DNA from: Bufo bufo
Lineage: Eukaryota; Chordata; Amphibia; Anura; Bufonidae
DNA length: 64,000 nt
NCBI RefSeq assembly: GCF_905171765.1
Contig: NC_053392.1
Coordinates: forward strand, 503,608,556 to 503,672,555
Direction of reading: 5' to 3'
In this document: positions 53,105 through 63,843 of the stretch, in pieces
Numbering within the stretch: position 1 is the stretch's first letter
How the letters are laid out: each line of letters starts with the position of its first letter
Position numbers and translations under genes: made by a program
Notes under the pieces: generated by a model
The model's database searches: none
What the model was told of the DNA's origin: nothing
The model's input: the letters and a program-made list of their open reading frames with translations, nothing else

Positions 53105-53399
53105 ATGGGTTGTCCAGCGTTTTTTAAAGCTGATCATCTGTCACTCTGCACCCTCGCTGATCAGCTGTTCTGTGTAGCTTCGTCACCATAAGTCAGCACC
53201 AGGACTGCACTGCACCATCAACTTTGATTCAATTGACTTCAATGGGAGCAGTGCCGCAGTGCCGAGTGCTGTTTACTACAATATTGACAGTGCCGAAGCT
53301 TCAGAGAACAGCTCATTAGCGAGGGTGTGGAGTGCCGATCAGCTAGTGATGGCCTATCCTGAGGATAGGCCATAACTTCAAAAAGGCTGGACAACCCTT
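53105..53399. mobile_element. TTAA-flanked MITE, ATGGGTTGTCCAGC
   Basis: TTAA at 53101-53104 and 53400-53403. The ends atgggttgtccagcgttttt and ggctggacaaccctt mirror each other; an inner gctgatca / tgatcagc pair is also present. A piggyBac-type non-autonomous element is likely. Confidence 0.75.
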
Positions 53400-53709
53400 T
53401 TAATTTACAAGAATTTATCCCAGCAATAGCTTTCAGATGAATCCTCGTTCAGTCAACAATCCCTCCCGATTCCCCATACACATACACATCCAGGCCACCG
53501 AGAAAGCTGCTACAAGATACCTCTAGTGGTGACATGTCCCAGGAGAACAAAAAGGATTGGGCATTGGAATTTAATCTGACGGATCCTCCTTTCCCCAATA
53601 CATTTGTCATGGAGCTTCCCATACACGTTATTTTGCAGGCTGATCTGAAAATGGCAGGTTTCGCCTACAATAGTCTAATGTGTCTTAAGGCCTCTGCACT
53701 TAGATTCCT

Positions 53710-53930
53710 GTTAAGATGTTATTATGGGCTATCAGAGGACATTACAGGGAGAGAGGTATAAGAAGAGGGAATTACAACTCCCAGCATGACCAGACTGTGT
53801 TTATAGGGCATCAGTAGACATTATAGGGAGAGGGGTATAGGAGGTGAGAACTACAATTTACAGCATGACCAGACTGTTATTATGGGCTATCAGAGGACAT
53901 TACAGGGAGTGAGTAGAAGGAAAGAAGTAC
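53710..53930. repeat. Three tandem units of about 80 bp
   Basis: gttattatgggctatcagag gacattacaggga-type units start near 53717, 53797 and 53877, each with a following cagcatgaccagactgt. Confidence 0.75.
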
Positions 53931-54639
53931 AACTAGTATTTGACAACTTGAAGAGAAACCAGTAACCTCTCCTCCATGCATAGCTCAGGAAGTCTGTCCC
54001 CCCACATCGTGGCATCTCACAGGTCCTTCACCACTTCTCTGCACCGCTGAGCTCTGTCTCCTACTGCACTGGTCACATGATGATATCACTCAGGTCCTTC
54101 ACCATCACTTATTGCTCCCCTGTGCTGAGCTATGTTGCCAATATAATTGCACTCCTGCCCCTTCCCTGTGTGCAGCACTGGACACAGGACAGAGCCTGTC
54201 TACTGTACCAGTGCCACTGTAGGGTATATGTGCCAGGGCCCCTGCTGCGGGTGGTGGACCCTGAAAGTAAATAATTTTTCCTCCTGATCCTACCGTCTGG
54301 GCGCCCTGGTAGTGCAGGGCCGCTAGTTATACCTCTGAGGCCAAGCATTGTATCAGGTAATATATATAATACTGATATTCCCTTATGTGGCTGTTCCGCG
54401 GAACCCGGTACGGGAGAAGTATGTCGCACTCTCTGGCAGTTGTCCCTGCTTCCATGCCTGTAATGATGAAGCAAGGGCCGTCCATTGACTCCCTGCTCCA
54501 TCATCCCCCCCACTGCTGGCACTCCACACTGCAGGTCTGGGCAGGGGACAGGAGCTGCCGGAAGCTCCGCGTATCCTGCTGCTGCTAGGAAACAAGGTGA
54601 TTATGTGGAGTTTATTTTTTATTTTTTACTGCCTGTGAG
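53931..54639. other. No gene; GC-rich mixed sequence
   Basis: Contains ccagggcccctgctgcggg and cgccctggtagtgcagggcc, which look like fragments of non-autonomous hAT interiors, without definable ends. Confidence 0.4.
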
Positions 54640-55325
54640 GGGGGCACAGCTGGGCATATTACTGTAAGGGGGTACAGCTGGGCATATAAGGGTACTTTCA
54701 CACTTGCGGCAGGACGGATCCTACAGGCTGTTCACCCTGTCGGATCCGTCCTTCCGCTATTTCGCCATGCCGCCAGACCGCCGCTCTGTCCCCATTGACT
54801 ATAATGGGGACAGGGCAGAGCTCCGGCAGAGTACGGCAGTCCGCGGTGAGAGGCCGCCGGACTAAAAAGTCGGACATGTAGGACTTTTAGTCCGGTGGCC
54901 TTTCACCGTGCACTACCGTGCTGCGCCGGAGCTCCGTCCCCGTCCCCATTATAGTCAAGGGGACGGAGCGGCGGTCCGGCGGCACGGCGAAATAGCGGAA
55001 GGACGGATCCGACAGGGTGAACAGCCTGTCGGATCCGTCCTGCCGCAAGTGTGAAAGTACCCTTACCGTGAGGGGGGTACAGCTGGGAATATTACTGTCA
55101 GGGGGGCACAGCTGGGCATATTACTGTCAGGGCGCACAACTGGGCATATTACTGTGAGGGGGCACAACTGGGTATATTACTGTCAGGGGGCACATAACTG
55201 GACATAACTACTGGGGGCACATAACTGGGCATAACTACTGTAAGGGGCCACATAACTACTGCAAGGGGGCACATAACTGGGCATAACTGCAGTGAGGGGG
55301 CACAGCTGGGGCAAATAATTACTAT
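54640..55325. repeat. Minisatellite, ggggcacagctgggcatatt units
   Basis: Units of 25-30 bp (actgtgagggggcacagctg ggcatatt) occur at 54635-54687 and 55064-55325. The MITE at 54689-55063 is inserted in the array. Confidence 0.85.
54689..55063. mobile_element. Near-perfect palindromic MITE, AGGGTACTTTCACAC
   Basis: A 375-bp element whose first ~120 bp (agggtactttcacacttgcg gcaggacggatcc...) are mirrored at the right end almost without mismatch. The axis lies near 54875 around aaaagtcggacatgtaggac. High arm identity suggests recent origin. Confidence 0.9.
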
Positions 55326-55630
55326 GTGGGGCATTTAGGGGACTAGGTGGGATTAGGTGTTTAGTTATTTTTTGAGCAGAGTTAGAGGCGTGGCCTAGTG
55401 CAGAAAAAATTCACACAGCACATAGTGTCCCTCTTCCTTCTTCTAAAGTTGCGAGGTTTGCCCTTAGGTGTACTGGGTGCAATTGCTACCACTGAAACCC
55501 CTATAGCTATAACCCCAACTGGAGACCCCTTAATATCAGTGGCTTTTTTCCCATCACTGATCGAGGAAAGCAGCCGCCTGACAAGCATCTCCTTCTACGG
55601 TGACAACTACACTACAGAGTAGGGGTCCTT
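55326..55630. other. No gene recognised
   Basis: One short frame at 55398-55622 has no recognised homology; the composition resembles the neighbouring repeats. Confidence 0.4.
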
Positions 55631-55638
55631 ACAGTAGG

Positions 55639-57867
55639 CAGGGTCGTCTTTAATATTGATTGGACCCTGGGCAAGAATTTACTTGGGTCCCCTGGATCCC
55701 GCCTTCCCACAACTTAACATGTAATCACGACCTCCACCACAACACACACAAAAAAAATCCACACACCTCGTAGAGTAGTAAACTTTAATAATGATGAGTG
55801 GCCACTAGGGGTGTTCCTTGGCAGTAATGTAAATACTGCCTTTTTTTCTGAAAAGGCAGTGTTTAGCAGAGACATGCTATAGACACCAGAACTACTACGT
55901 TTAGCTGTTGTGGTTCTGGTGACTATAGTGTCCCTTAATATAGAGGGGAAAAAAAGAATCTGCACAAAAGTATCAAAAAAAATGGCGGTATCATTATTCT
56001 AAAAATTAAAAAAAGCACAACTTTTGACACAAATATATAGTATTTTGCAGATTACTTTTTTTTTTTTTTTTAACAATGTGCAGATAGTACTGTACTACTA
56101 ACCCCTCCATCCACCCCTACATACAGGGTAATACAGCACCACATACCTCTTACATCCAGTGATGTCTCTTTGATGTAGATGTTCTCTTTCCTCATCTTCT
56201 CCTTTCAGACCTTCAGACCAGAGCACCATTTTTCAGCCATTTCTCGTCTCTGCAAAATCTTACTACTTTTCCACCATCCTCCCATCTTCTGGACAAGTCA
56301 TCCTACCACCCCCAATACTGTCCCGCTGTGCTCCCCAATACTATACTGCAGAAACAGATAAACCCCCTGATAATAGTAGTACCATGCAGATAGTGCCCTT
56401 CAATAATTATTGGCACACAGTGCCCTAAAATAACTGCACCCAGCAAATAGTGCCCCTGACACTAATAGTGTAAACATAACGTCCCCCAAAAATAATTATC
56501 GTAAACTGATACTGTGCCAAGGTGCCCCCACAGTAATAGTGCTCCCAAAAGTCCCACCAATAGAAATAATTCTCTGCTAGAGCACACATGGTAGTAATAG
56601 TGCTCCTACAGTGTCCCCAACATGTCCCCACTGTGCCCCAGAAGTAATAATGCTCCCATAGTGCCCATACTAGTAATCATGTTCCCCATAGACCCCCAGT
56701 AGTAATAAAGCCCATCATAATGCCCCCCAGTAGTAATAATTCTCCTTATAATGTGCCAGTGCAAAAAATACCCCCCTTTTAATGCCCCCAGTTGAGCTAA
56801 TGTCCCCATAGTGCCCCCATAATGTGCCAGTATAAAATACCCCTATATAGTGCCCCCAGTAAATGCCCCCATAGTGCTCCTCACCCCCTTCTTCCTAGTG
56901 CCCCCATAATGTACCAGTATAAAATGCCCCTATATATAGTGCCCCAGTAGATTCCCTCAGTGTCCCCCATAATTTGCCAATATAAAATACCCCTTCTTAG
57001 TGCCCCCCATAGATGAGCCCATAGTACTCCTCTCTCCCCTTCCCCATAGTACCCACCATAATGTGCCCCAGTATAAAATGCCCCTATACAGAGCCCCCCA
57101 TATAAAATACCCCATCTTTGTGGCCTCAGTAAAAGCCCCCATAGTGTTCCTTTACCCCTTCCCCCATATAAAATACCCCTTCTTTGTGGCCTCAGTAGAT
57201 GCCCCCCTAGTGCCCCCAATAATGTGCCAGTAAGTAGTGCCCCCATAGATGCCCCCATAGTGCCACTCAATAATGTGCCAGTAAAAAGTGTCACCATTAA
57301 TGTGCCAGTAAGAAGTGCCCCCATAGATGCCCCCACCATATCCCCCAATAATGTGCTAGTAACATGTGCCCCCATAGATGCCCCCAATCATCACGTGCCA
57401 GTAACAAGTGCCCCCATAGATGCCCCCCAATCATGTGCCAGTAAGTAGTACTATATAAAAAAATAAACACTTACCGTATACTTACCTCCATCAGGCTGGC
57501 AACGATGCGATGCAGGCCTCTTCCGGCCTGTGTCCCGCGCTGTACGGGACAGGCAGCGCGATTACGTCATCGCGCCGCCTGCACTGGCTTCCGATAGGCT
57601 GCAGGCCTAGTGCCTATTAGAGGAACGGTGAAGGGAGACCTCCCCTGCCCCGCCGCAGCACATCTATCTGTATCGCTGTCCTGAGGACGGCGATACAGAG
57701 GACTATGGAGATGAGCGCTTCCACAATGGAAGCGCTCACCTCCCTGTGCCCTGCCGCTGCCCCCCACTTGTCACCAGGGGCCCCCCTGGGGCCATCGCCT
57801 CACTTTGCCTAATTGGCGAAGCGGCCCTGCCAGCTGCCCCTTTTGCCCCGCGTTAAAGACGGCCCTA
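55639..57867. mobile_element. Non-autonomous hAT, 2.2 kb, CAGGGCCGTCTTTAA family
   Basis: Ends CAGGGTCGTCTTTAA and (mirrored) TAGGGCCGTCTTTAA; perfect 8-bp duplication acagtagg (55631-55638, 57868-57875). From 56380 to 57450 it is filled with degenerate cccccatagtgcccccataa tgtgccagta units. No transposase. Same family as 6415-7218, in the opposite orientation. Confidence 0.9.
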
Positions 57868-57875
57868 ACAGTAGG

Positions 57876-58182
57876 CACTGTGTGCCCCATTGCTTCATCC
57901 CTGACATATACCATTTTTGAAAGCACTACTGTTTCATAAGTAGTTCATGAACTTTCACAAACCGTTGAGAACCCTGAGTGATTAATAATAATCCTCCTGG
58001 GAGTGGTATTTAAATCTGTGCTTATTTACCAAGTACACAGTATTGTATGTGATCTGTGCTTCAGGTCACCTATCATAGAGTTTCTCAACTTCTCTATTCA
58101 ACTCCTTATGTGAGCACATTTCCAGGGGGTTAATGTCATGATCAGTCATGATTGTTCAAAATTGTTCACCTAACAACCAGAA
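57876..58182. other. No gene recognised
   Basis: No supported feature. Confidence 0.45.
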
Positions 58183-58690
58183 GCAAAATGTTAAGCTCTT
58201 GAGCCCCAATTCAAAGTCTGTAACAGAACCCCACCTACCGTACCATGTTCCGTTTACAGACCTCCCAAGTGTCTCTCTTTTGGAGCGACAGTCCCTATTT
58301 ATGACCCAAGTCCCTTTGTCCCTCTTTGCTCCATAAAAGTCCTTCTTTTTGATCTGAGGTATAGATATTTATTATTGCAGTTACAATATTGATCCCGAAA
58401 GTGTTTGTTTGGTTCCTATGTGCATATTAGAGCCCTTCTTGTATATTATTTCATTAATTTTAGAAATTTCTACATTCAGATAATTTTTGTGCTATTTTAG
58501 AAGAGAAAAATATTGAAGTGTATAGATATGCAGAAAAAATGAACCATAAGTGTCTTTGAATTTCCAAAAAGTTAGGAGGCATGCGTTTATAATACTGGTG
58601 TCTTAGGTGGCTGAAGGGCTTTCGGGAAGCTTTTGGCATCAGGGCCCTGGTGCACCTGCTACGTCTTCACCCCTTATAGCTACATAATTC
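58183..58690. repeat. Dispersed repeat (as 11996-12135), interrupted
   Basis: The left piece (58183-58258, gtaacagaaccccacctacc) and right piece (58587-58690, tttataatactggtgtctta) together match 11996-12135. The element at 58262-58585 separates them. Confidence 0.6.
58262..58585. repeat. Inserted DNA repeat, CCTCCCAA ends
   Basis: It starts cctcccaagtgtctctcttt and ends aaaaagttaggaggcatg, a short terminal mirror. The body is shared with 47210-47507 and in part with 41931-42107. The flanks cgtttaca/cgtttata suggest an imperfect 8-bp duplication. Confidence 0.65.
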
Positions 58691-58925
58691 TGATGACATC
58701 ACAGAATATGGCAGATTTCCTGATAAAAGAGCCAGCCCAGTTTCCACACCCACAGGAGTATATGACAGAACCAGTCCCAGTATCTCTATAACAGTTCCCC
58801 CATCACAGAGCCATGAGCCAACTATAATGTGACGATTGCATAAAACTGTTAAGCTGGAGTTGTAGCTTCAGAAAAGCTGGAGTGCCGTAGGTTGCTGACC
58901 ACTGTATGTACCATGGGTGTCGGGC
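58691..58925. other. No gene recognised
   Basis: A possible hAT-like end, caggggtgggattaaaaatt, follows at 58925; no partner is visible. Confidence 0.35.
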
Positions 58926-58989
58926 AGGGGTGGGATTAAAAATTTTAACAACAGGTTCCCTACTCAACGGCGGACACGCAGCATCACAA

Positions 58990-59250
58990 CACATTTACAT
59001 ATACACCATATACGCTGTGTTTGGGCGCTCTATTTAAACATGAAATGTTCTTTGTATGATGATAAGTCTGAGGAAGGTGCGGCAGCACCGAAACGCACGC
59101 GTCACTTATTGCCTGTACATGTGACTGAATACATACAAAGAAAGAATTATCAACAGCGAGTGCCGGTCTTTTTCATTGATTCTACATTGGGACGCCATCC
59201 CATAGACTCGTGCACCGTGACCATATACAGCTGTGCCGACCTGTGATTAT
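58990..59250 (+). repeat. PLE terminal fragment carrying a hammerhead
   Basis: A tail region without coding sequence, recognised by the hammerhead-like order CTGAGGA, hairpin, GAAAC. It precedes gagtgccggtctttttcatt and gattctacattgggacgcca, which resemble the 5' untranslated part following such motifs in vertebrate PLEs (from memory). Confidence 0.6.
59061..59110 (+). ncRNA. Hammerhead ribozyme, type I, predicted complete
   Basis: All conserved parts are present. Stem I GATAAGT (59061-59067) pairs with ACTTATT (59104-59110), seven pairs with one G-U. CTGAGGA (59068-59074) fits CUGANGA. Stem II GGTGC (59076-59080) pairs with GCACC (59085-59089), loop GGCA. GAAA is at 59090-59093. A very short stem III CGC/GCG (59094-59096 / 59099-59101) leads to the cleavage triplet GTC ending at 59103. 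Short stem III is known for PLE hammerheads, which may act as dimers. Expected cleavage is after C59103. Confidence 0.75.
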
Positions 59251-59321
59251 TATATAATATAATACATATACACCATATATATGCAACATAAATATGTATA
59301 CATAAATATGTACACCATATA

Positions 59322-60255
59322 CAGTACAGACCAAAAGTTTGGACACACCTTCTCATTCAAAGAGTTTTCTTTATTTTCATGACTATGAAGGCATCAAAAC
59401 TATGAATTAGCACATGTGGAATTATATACATAACAAACAAGTGTGAAACAACTGAAAATATGTCATATTCTAGGTTCTTCAAAGTAGCCACCTTTTGCTT
59501 TGATTACTGCTTTGCACACTCTTGGCATTCTCTTGATGAGCTTCAAGAGGTAGTCCCCTGAAATGGTCTTCCAACAGTCTTGAAGGAGTTCCCAGAGATG
59601 CTTAGCACTTGTTGGCCCTTTTGCCTTCACTCTGCGGTCCAGCTCACCCCAAACCATCTCGATTGGGTTCAGGTCCGGTGACTGTGAAGGCCAGGTCATC
59701 TGGCGCAGCACCCCATCACTCTCCTTCATGGTCAAATAGCCCTTACTTTCAAAGTTTTCCCAATTTTTCGGCTGACTGACTGACCTTCATTTCTTAAAGT
59801 AATGATGGCCACTTGTTTTTCTTTACTTAGCTGCTTTTTTCTTGCCATAATACAAATTCTAACAGTCTATTCAGTAGGACTATCAGCTGTGTATCCACCT
59901 GACTTCTCCTCAACGCAACTGATGGTCCCAACCCCATTTATAAGGCAAGAAATCCCACTTATTAAACCTGACAGGGCACACCTGTGAAGTGAAAACCATT
60001 TCAGGGGACTACCTCTTGAAGCTCATCAAGAGAATGCCAAGAGTGTGCAAAGCAGTAATCAAAGCAAAAGGTGGCTACTTTGAAGAACCTAGAATATGAC
60101 ATATTTTCAGTTGTTTCACACTTGTTTGTTATGTATATAATTCCACATGTGTTAATTCATAGTTTTGATGCCTTCAGTGTGAATCGACAATTTTCAGTCA
60201 TGAAAATAAAGAAAACTCTTTGAATGAGAAGGTGTGTCCAAACTTTTGGTCTGTA

Positions 60256-60258
<3 letters not shown>
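59322..60258 (-). mobile_element. Tc1-like transposon, family C, internally deleted
   Basis: The ends cagtacagaccaaaagtttg (59322) and caaacttttggtctgtactg (60258) are mirrors, each next to TA. Both ends carry the same transposase C-terminal and 3' sequence: 59462-59560 is the inverse of about 59997-60100. The element is thus a palindrome of one end around a short core (59745-59995). Confidence 0.88.
59463..59848 (-). pseudogene. Tc1 (family C) transposase, N- and C-termini only
   Basis: The start codon at 59848 begins MARKKQLSKEKQVAIITLRN. After about 30 codons the sequence jumps to the C-terminal region [20 protein letters not shown] (with the catalytic E), ending KGGYFEEPRI-stop at 59463. 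The central DNA-binding and catalytic regions are deleted. Confidence 0.85.

Positions 60259-60300
<42 letters not shown>
60259..60300. repeat. (TA)n microsatellite
   Basis: About 21 TA units directly beside the Tc1 terminal repeat, probably grown from its TA target. Confidence 0.95.
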
Positions 60301-60305
<5 letters not shown>

Positions 60306-60550
60306 ATAGCAGCACATCAGGCCAAATATAAATATGGAGGTGAAGGCCAATGGATCCAGCAACAAATCCAGGACAATATAAGAATTAAAAAAAATGGCAG
60401 CACACTCCCAAAAAATTAGTGAAAAGAGAAACACTTTATTCACCCCTGTAGTCGCAACTAGGGATGAGCGAACTTGTGTTTCAAGATTGGCGTACAAGGT
60501 TCAGGTTATGTAAGAATTCCGTTATGGATTTTGCTAAGGGTCCATAACTA

Positions 60551-61919
60551 AGGGTCCATTCACACGTGCGCATAATTGTCACGGTGGGGAGTGGGGAAAA
60601 GCCCCCACCATACAATGTCAGGTATAATAGGGAAAAGCAGCTAGGTCTGGACGCCGAGATCAGGGAGCAGGTCACCTCCTATTGCGTCCCTAATCCTCAT
60701 CCTAACTCCTCACCCTATGAGCGGACCTGGATGGTTACACGGCTCATACCAGGATACCTTTGGCCCTGAGTCGCCCTGATAATCCCTCACATAGGAGCAG
60801 GGGAGAGACAACCTGTTCTTCCCAGACACGGATGAACAGGAGTCTCAAATGGCCTACCATCAGGGAAAGGAAAAGACCATATGCAGCAACAGAGTCGGCA
60901 GGTAAGAACACCAGAAACACACTTACCTTCTGCAGCCACCACGACTGGAACCCGTGCATAAGTACTGGTGCCCACACACCAAATAGGAAATCGTACAAAC
61001 AACACCACACACAGGTATTCAGCACTCCTGATACTGCCTGGGCCCCAATACAGCAAGGTGCACGGCAGCCCCAGGCAGCACTGCATACAGACTTATGGTT
61101 CACCTCACCGGGAAACCAACCCCCTTCCGGAGGGACAACACACACAGGGAAATGTCTTGCTCACATGCAGGGACAAACACCAACAACATCCCAGACATGT
61201 AACAACAAACAAGACGTACGACAAACCCTGAACATAAACCCATGCCAAACATACAACAAGTGAGGTTGGGTACATAGGGGATACAAGGGAGACAAAGGAA
61301 TGACATTGATGTCCTACAAGGTGGCCCTCAAGGACTGGGCAGATAGAACAACCTGGACTGGAGCAGAGCTCCAGCACTAATGACAGCTGAAGTACAACTC
61401 ACTCCAGCCAGGAAGCCACAGGAGATAAAACCCATGGGACCACACCTAGTCAGGGAGTTAACCCTTACAGCACCAGACAGAGGGAGGCTACAACTTAAAG
61501 GGGAAATGCACACACCAGCCAACACGCAACACGTTACCACCGGCAACAGCATGCGTGGCAACAGTGTCACGGCGCACACAGCAAAAGCCGAGACACTACA
61601 ACGACATGCCTTAACAGCAACACGTTGCCACCGGCAACCGCAAACATGGCACAAGTGTCACGGCGCACACAGCAAAGGCCGTGACAATAATGGGTCCGCA
61701 TCTGTTCCGCAATTTTGCGGAAGGGGTGCGGACCCATTCATTTTCAATGGGGCCGCAAAAGATGCAGACAGCACACCATGTGCTGTCTGCATCCGCACTT
61801 CCGTTCCGCAGCCACAGACAAGAATAGGCATTTCTATCATAGTGCCGGCCATGTGCTGTCCGCAAAATGCGGAACACACATGCCCGTTATCCATTTTTGC
61901 GGATGTATGAGTGGACCCT
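60551..61919. mobile_element. MITE, AGGGTCCATTCACACG family, copy 3, split
   Basis: The left end agggtccattcacacgtgcg is at 60551 and the right end ggatgtatgagtggaccct at 61919. It is split after 26 bp by the solo LTR at 60577-61686. The interior gtgcggacccattcattttc is as in copies 1 and 2. Confidence 0.8.
60577..61686. mobile_element. Solo LTR, 1110 bp
   Basis: TGTCACGGTG to GGCCGTGACA with a perfect 5-bp duplication ataat (60572-60576, 61687-61691). The right part holds a ~95-bp direct repeat (gtgtcacggcgcacacagca at 61564 and 61655). Long open frames inside are not related to known proteins. Its first ~150 bp resemble 51452-51600. Confidence 0.85.
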
Positions 61920-62132
61920 TATGGTCTGTGGTAGCGGAATCCATAATGGAATTCTTAGATAACCTGAATCTTGTAAGCCGAACTTAAAAAACACAAGTTT
62001 ACTCAACACTAGTCGCAACGTTTCAGCTCATAGCTTGAAAAAAAGACTGTGAATGAGCCAAAAACATTGCGACCACAGGAGTGAATAAAGTGTTTGAGAG
62101 TGTGGACATTTTTTTCTTTACATAAATATATG

Positions 62133-62301
62133 TCATTTATCAAACTGGTGTAAAGTAGAACTGGCTTAGTTGCCCATAGCAACCAATCAGATTCTACCTT
62201 TCATTTTTCACAGCTTCATTGGGAAATCAAAGGAGGAATCTGATTGGTTGCTATGGGCAACTAAGCCAGTTCTACTTTACACCAGTTTTGATAAATCTCC
62301 C
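62133..62301. repeat. CCAATCAG-type MITE, copy 3
   Basis: Arms catttatcaaactggtgtaa ... gcccatagcaaccaatcaga are mirrored by tctgattggttgctatgggc ... ttacaccagttttgataaat. A longer version than copies 1 and 2. Confidence 0.88.
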
Positions 62302-62317
62302 CCACTGTGTACTTCTA

Positions 62318-63841
62318 CAGTTGCAAGAAAAAGTATGTGAACCCCTTGGAATGATATGGATTTCTGCACAAATTGATCATAATATGTGATCTGATCTTCA
62401 TCTAAGTCACAACAATAGACAAACACAGTCTGCTTAAACTAATAACACAAATAATTAAATGTTACCATGTTTTTATTGAACACACCATGTAAACATTCAC
62501 AGTGCAGGTGGAAAAAGTATGTGAACCCTTGGATTTAATAACTGGTTGAACCTCCTTCGGCAGCAATACCTTCAACAAAACGTTTCCTGTAGTTGCAGAT
62601 CAGACGTGCACAATGGTCAGGAGTAATTCTTGACCATTCCTCTTTACAGAACTGTTTCAGTTCAGCAATATTCTTGGGATGTCTGGTGTGAATCGCTTTC
62701 TTGAGGTCATGCCACAGCATCTCAAATCGGGTTGAGGTCAGGACTCTGACTGGGCCACTCCAGAAGGCGTATTTTCTTCTGTTTAAGCCATTCTGTTGTT
62801 GATTTACTTCTATGCTTTGGGTCGTTGTCATGTTGCAACACCCATCTTCTGTTGAGCTTCAGCTGGTGGACAGATGGCTTTCAGTTCTCCTGCAAAATGT
62901 ATTGATAAACTTGGGAATTCATTTTTCCTTCGATGATAGCAATCCGTCCAGGCTCTGATGCAGCAAAGCAGCCCCAAACCATGATGCCCCCACCACCATA
63001 CTTCACAGTTGGGATGAGGTTTTGATGTTGGTGTGCTGTGCCTTTTTCTCCATACATAGTGTTGTGTGTTTCTTCCAAACAACTCAACTTTGGTTTCATC
63101 TGTCCACAGAATATTTTGCCAGTACTGCTGTGGAGCATCCAGGTGCTCTTGTGCAAACTGTAAACGCGCAGCAATGTTTCTTTTGGACAGCAATGGCTTC
63201 CTCTGTGGTATCCTCCCATGAAATCCATTCTTGTTTAGTGTTTTATGTATCGTAGATTCACTAACAGGGATGTTAGCATATGCCAGAGACTTTTGTAAGT
63301 CTTTAGCTGACACTCTAGGATTCTTCTTCACCTCATTGAGCAGTCTGCGCTGTGCTCTTGCAGTCATCTTTACAGGACGGCCACTCCTAGGGAGAGTAGC
63401 AGCAGTGCTGAACTTTCTCCATTTATAGACAATTTGTCTTACCATGGACTGATGAACAGCAAGGCTTTTAGAGATACTTTTATAACCCTTTCCAGCTTTA
63501 TGCAAGTCAACAATTCTTAATCGTAGGTCTTCTGAGAGCTTTTTTGTGCGAGGCATCATTCACATCAGGCAATGCTTCTTGTGAAAAGCAAACCCAGAAC
63601 TGGTATGTGTTTTTTATAGGGCAGGGCAGCTGTAACCAACACCTCCAATCTCATCTCATTGATTGGACTACCTGCACTGTGAATGTTTACATGGTAACAT
63701 TTAATTATTTGTGTTATTAGTTTAAGCAGACTTTGATTGTCTATTGTTGTGACTTAGATGAAGATCAGATCACATTTTATGACCAATTTGTGCAGAAATC
63801 CATATCATTCCAAAGGGTCCACATACTTTTTCTTGCAACTG
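62318..63841 (-). mobile_element. Tc1-like transposon, family A, near full length
   Basis: A 1524-bp element between TA dinucleotides (62316-62317, 63842-63843) with mirrored ends cagttgcaagaaaaagtatg and catactttttcttgcaactg. Inner inverted segments of about 150 bp are retained. Coding is on the minus strand. The copy at 5186-6045 is its truncated relative. Confidence 0.95.
62535..63559 (-). pseudogene. Tc1 (family A) transposase, frameshifted
   Basis: It starts [19 protein letters not shown]. The paired-type HTH and GRPVKMT hook are followed by LWTDETKVELFGRN (first D). Frame changes fall near 63030 (into HQNLIPTVKYGGGGIMVWGC) and again before 62831, where the C-terminal part resumes (EMLWHDLKKAIHTRHPKNIA, with E). 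The second catalytic-D region near 62820-62900 is disturbed. It ends EGGSTSY-stop. Full length would be about 340 residues, normal for Tc1. Confidence 0.92.
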
Positions 63842-63843
63842 TA

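Larger units (their letters stand above)
60459..62011. mobile_element. hAT MITE, TAGGGATGAGCGAAC family, with nested insertions
   Basis: Ends tagggatgagcgaacttgtg and (mirrored) tagtgttgagtaaacttgtg; perfect 8-bp duplication gtcgcaac (60451-60458, 62012-62019). Its own DNA is only about 180 bp (60459-60550 and 61920-62011). Confidence 0.88.
60301..62115. mobile_element. Decayed PLE tail split by nested insertions
   Basis: The left piece 60301-60458 (ctttattcacccctgtagtc gcaac) and right piece 62012-62115 (gtcgcaacgtttcagctcat ... gcgaccacaggagtgaataa agtg) form an inverted pair around a hammerhead-like remnant. The phrase gaccacaggagtgaataaag is typical of frog PLE tails (from memory). The hAT at 60459-62011 interrupts it. 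Confidence 0.55.

Noticed and set aside
60760..61263. A 167-codon frame and overlapping antisense frames
   Set aside because: They sit inside a solo LTR with TG...CA ends and a 5-bp duplication; no homology is recognised.
62035..62080. Hammerhead in the PLE tail near 62050
   Set aside because: Both core boxes are mutated (TTGAAAA, AAAAAC); only faint resemblance remains.
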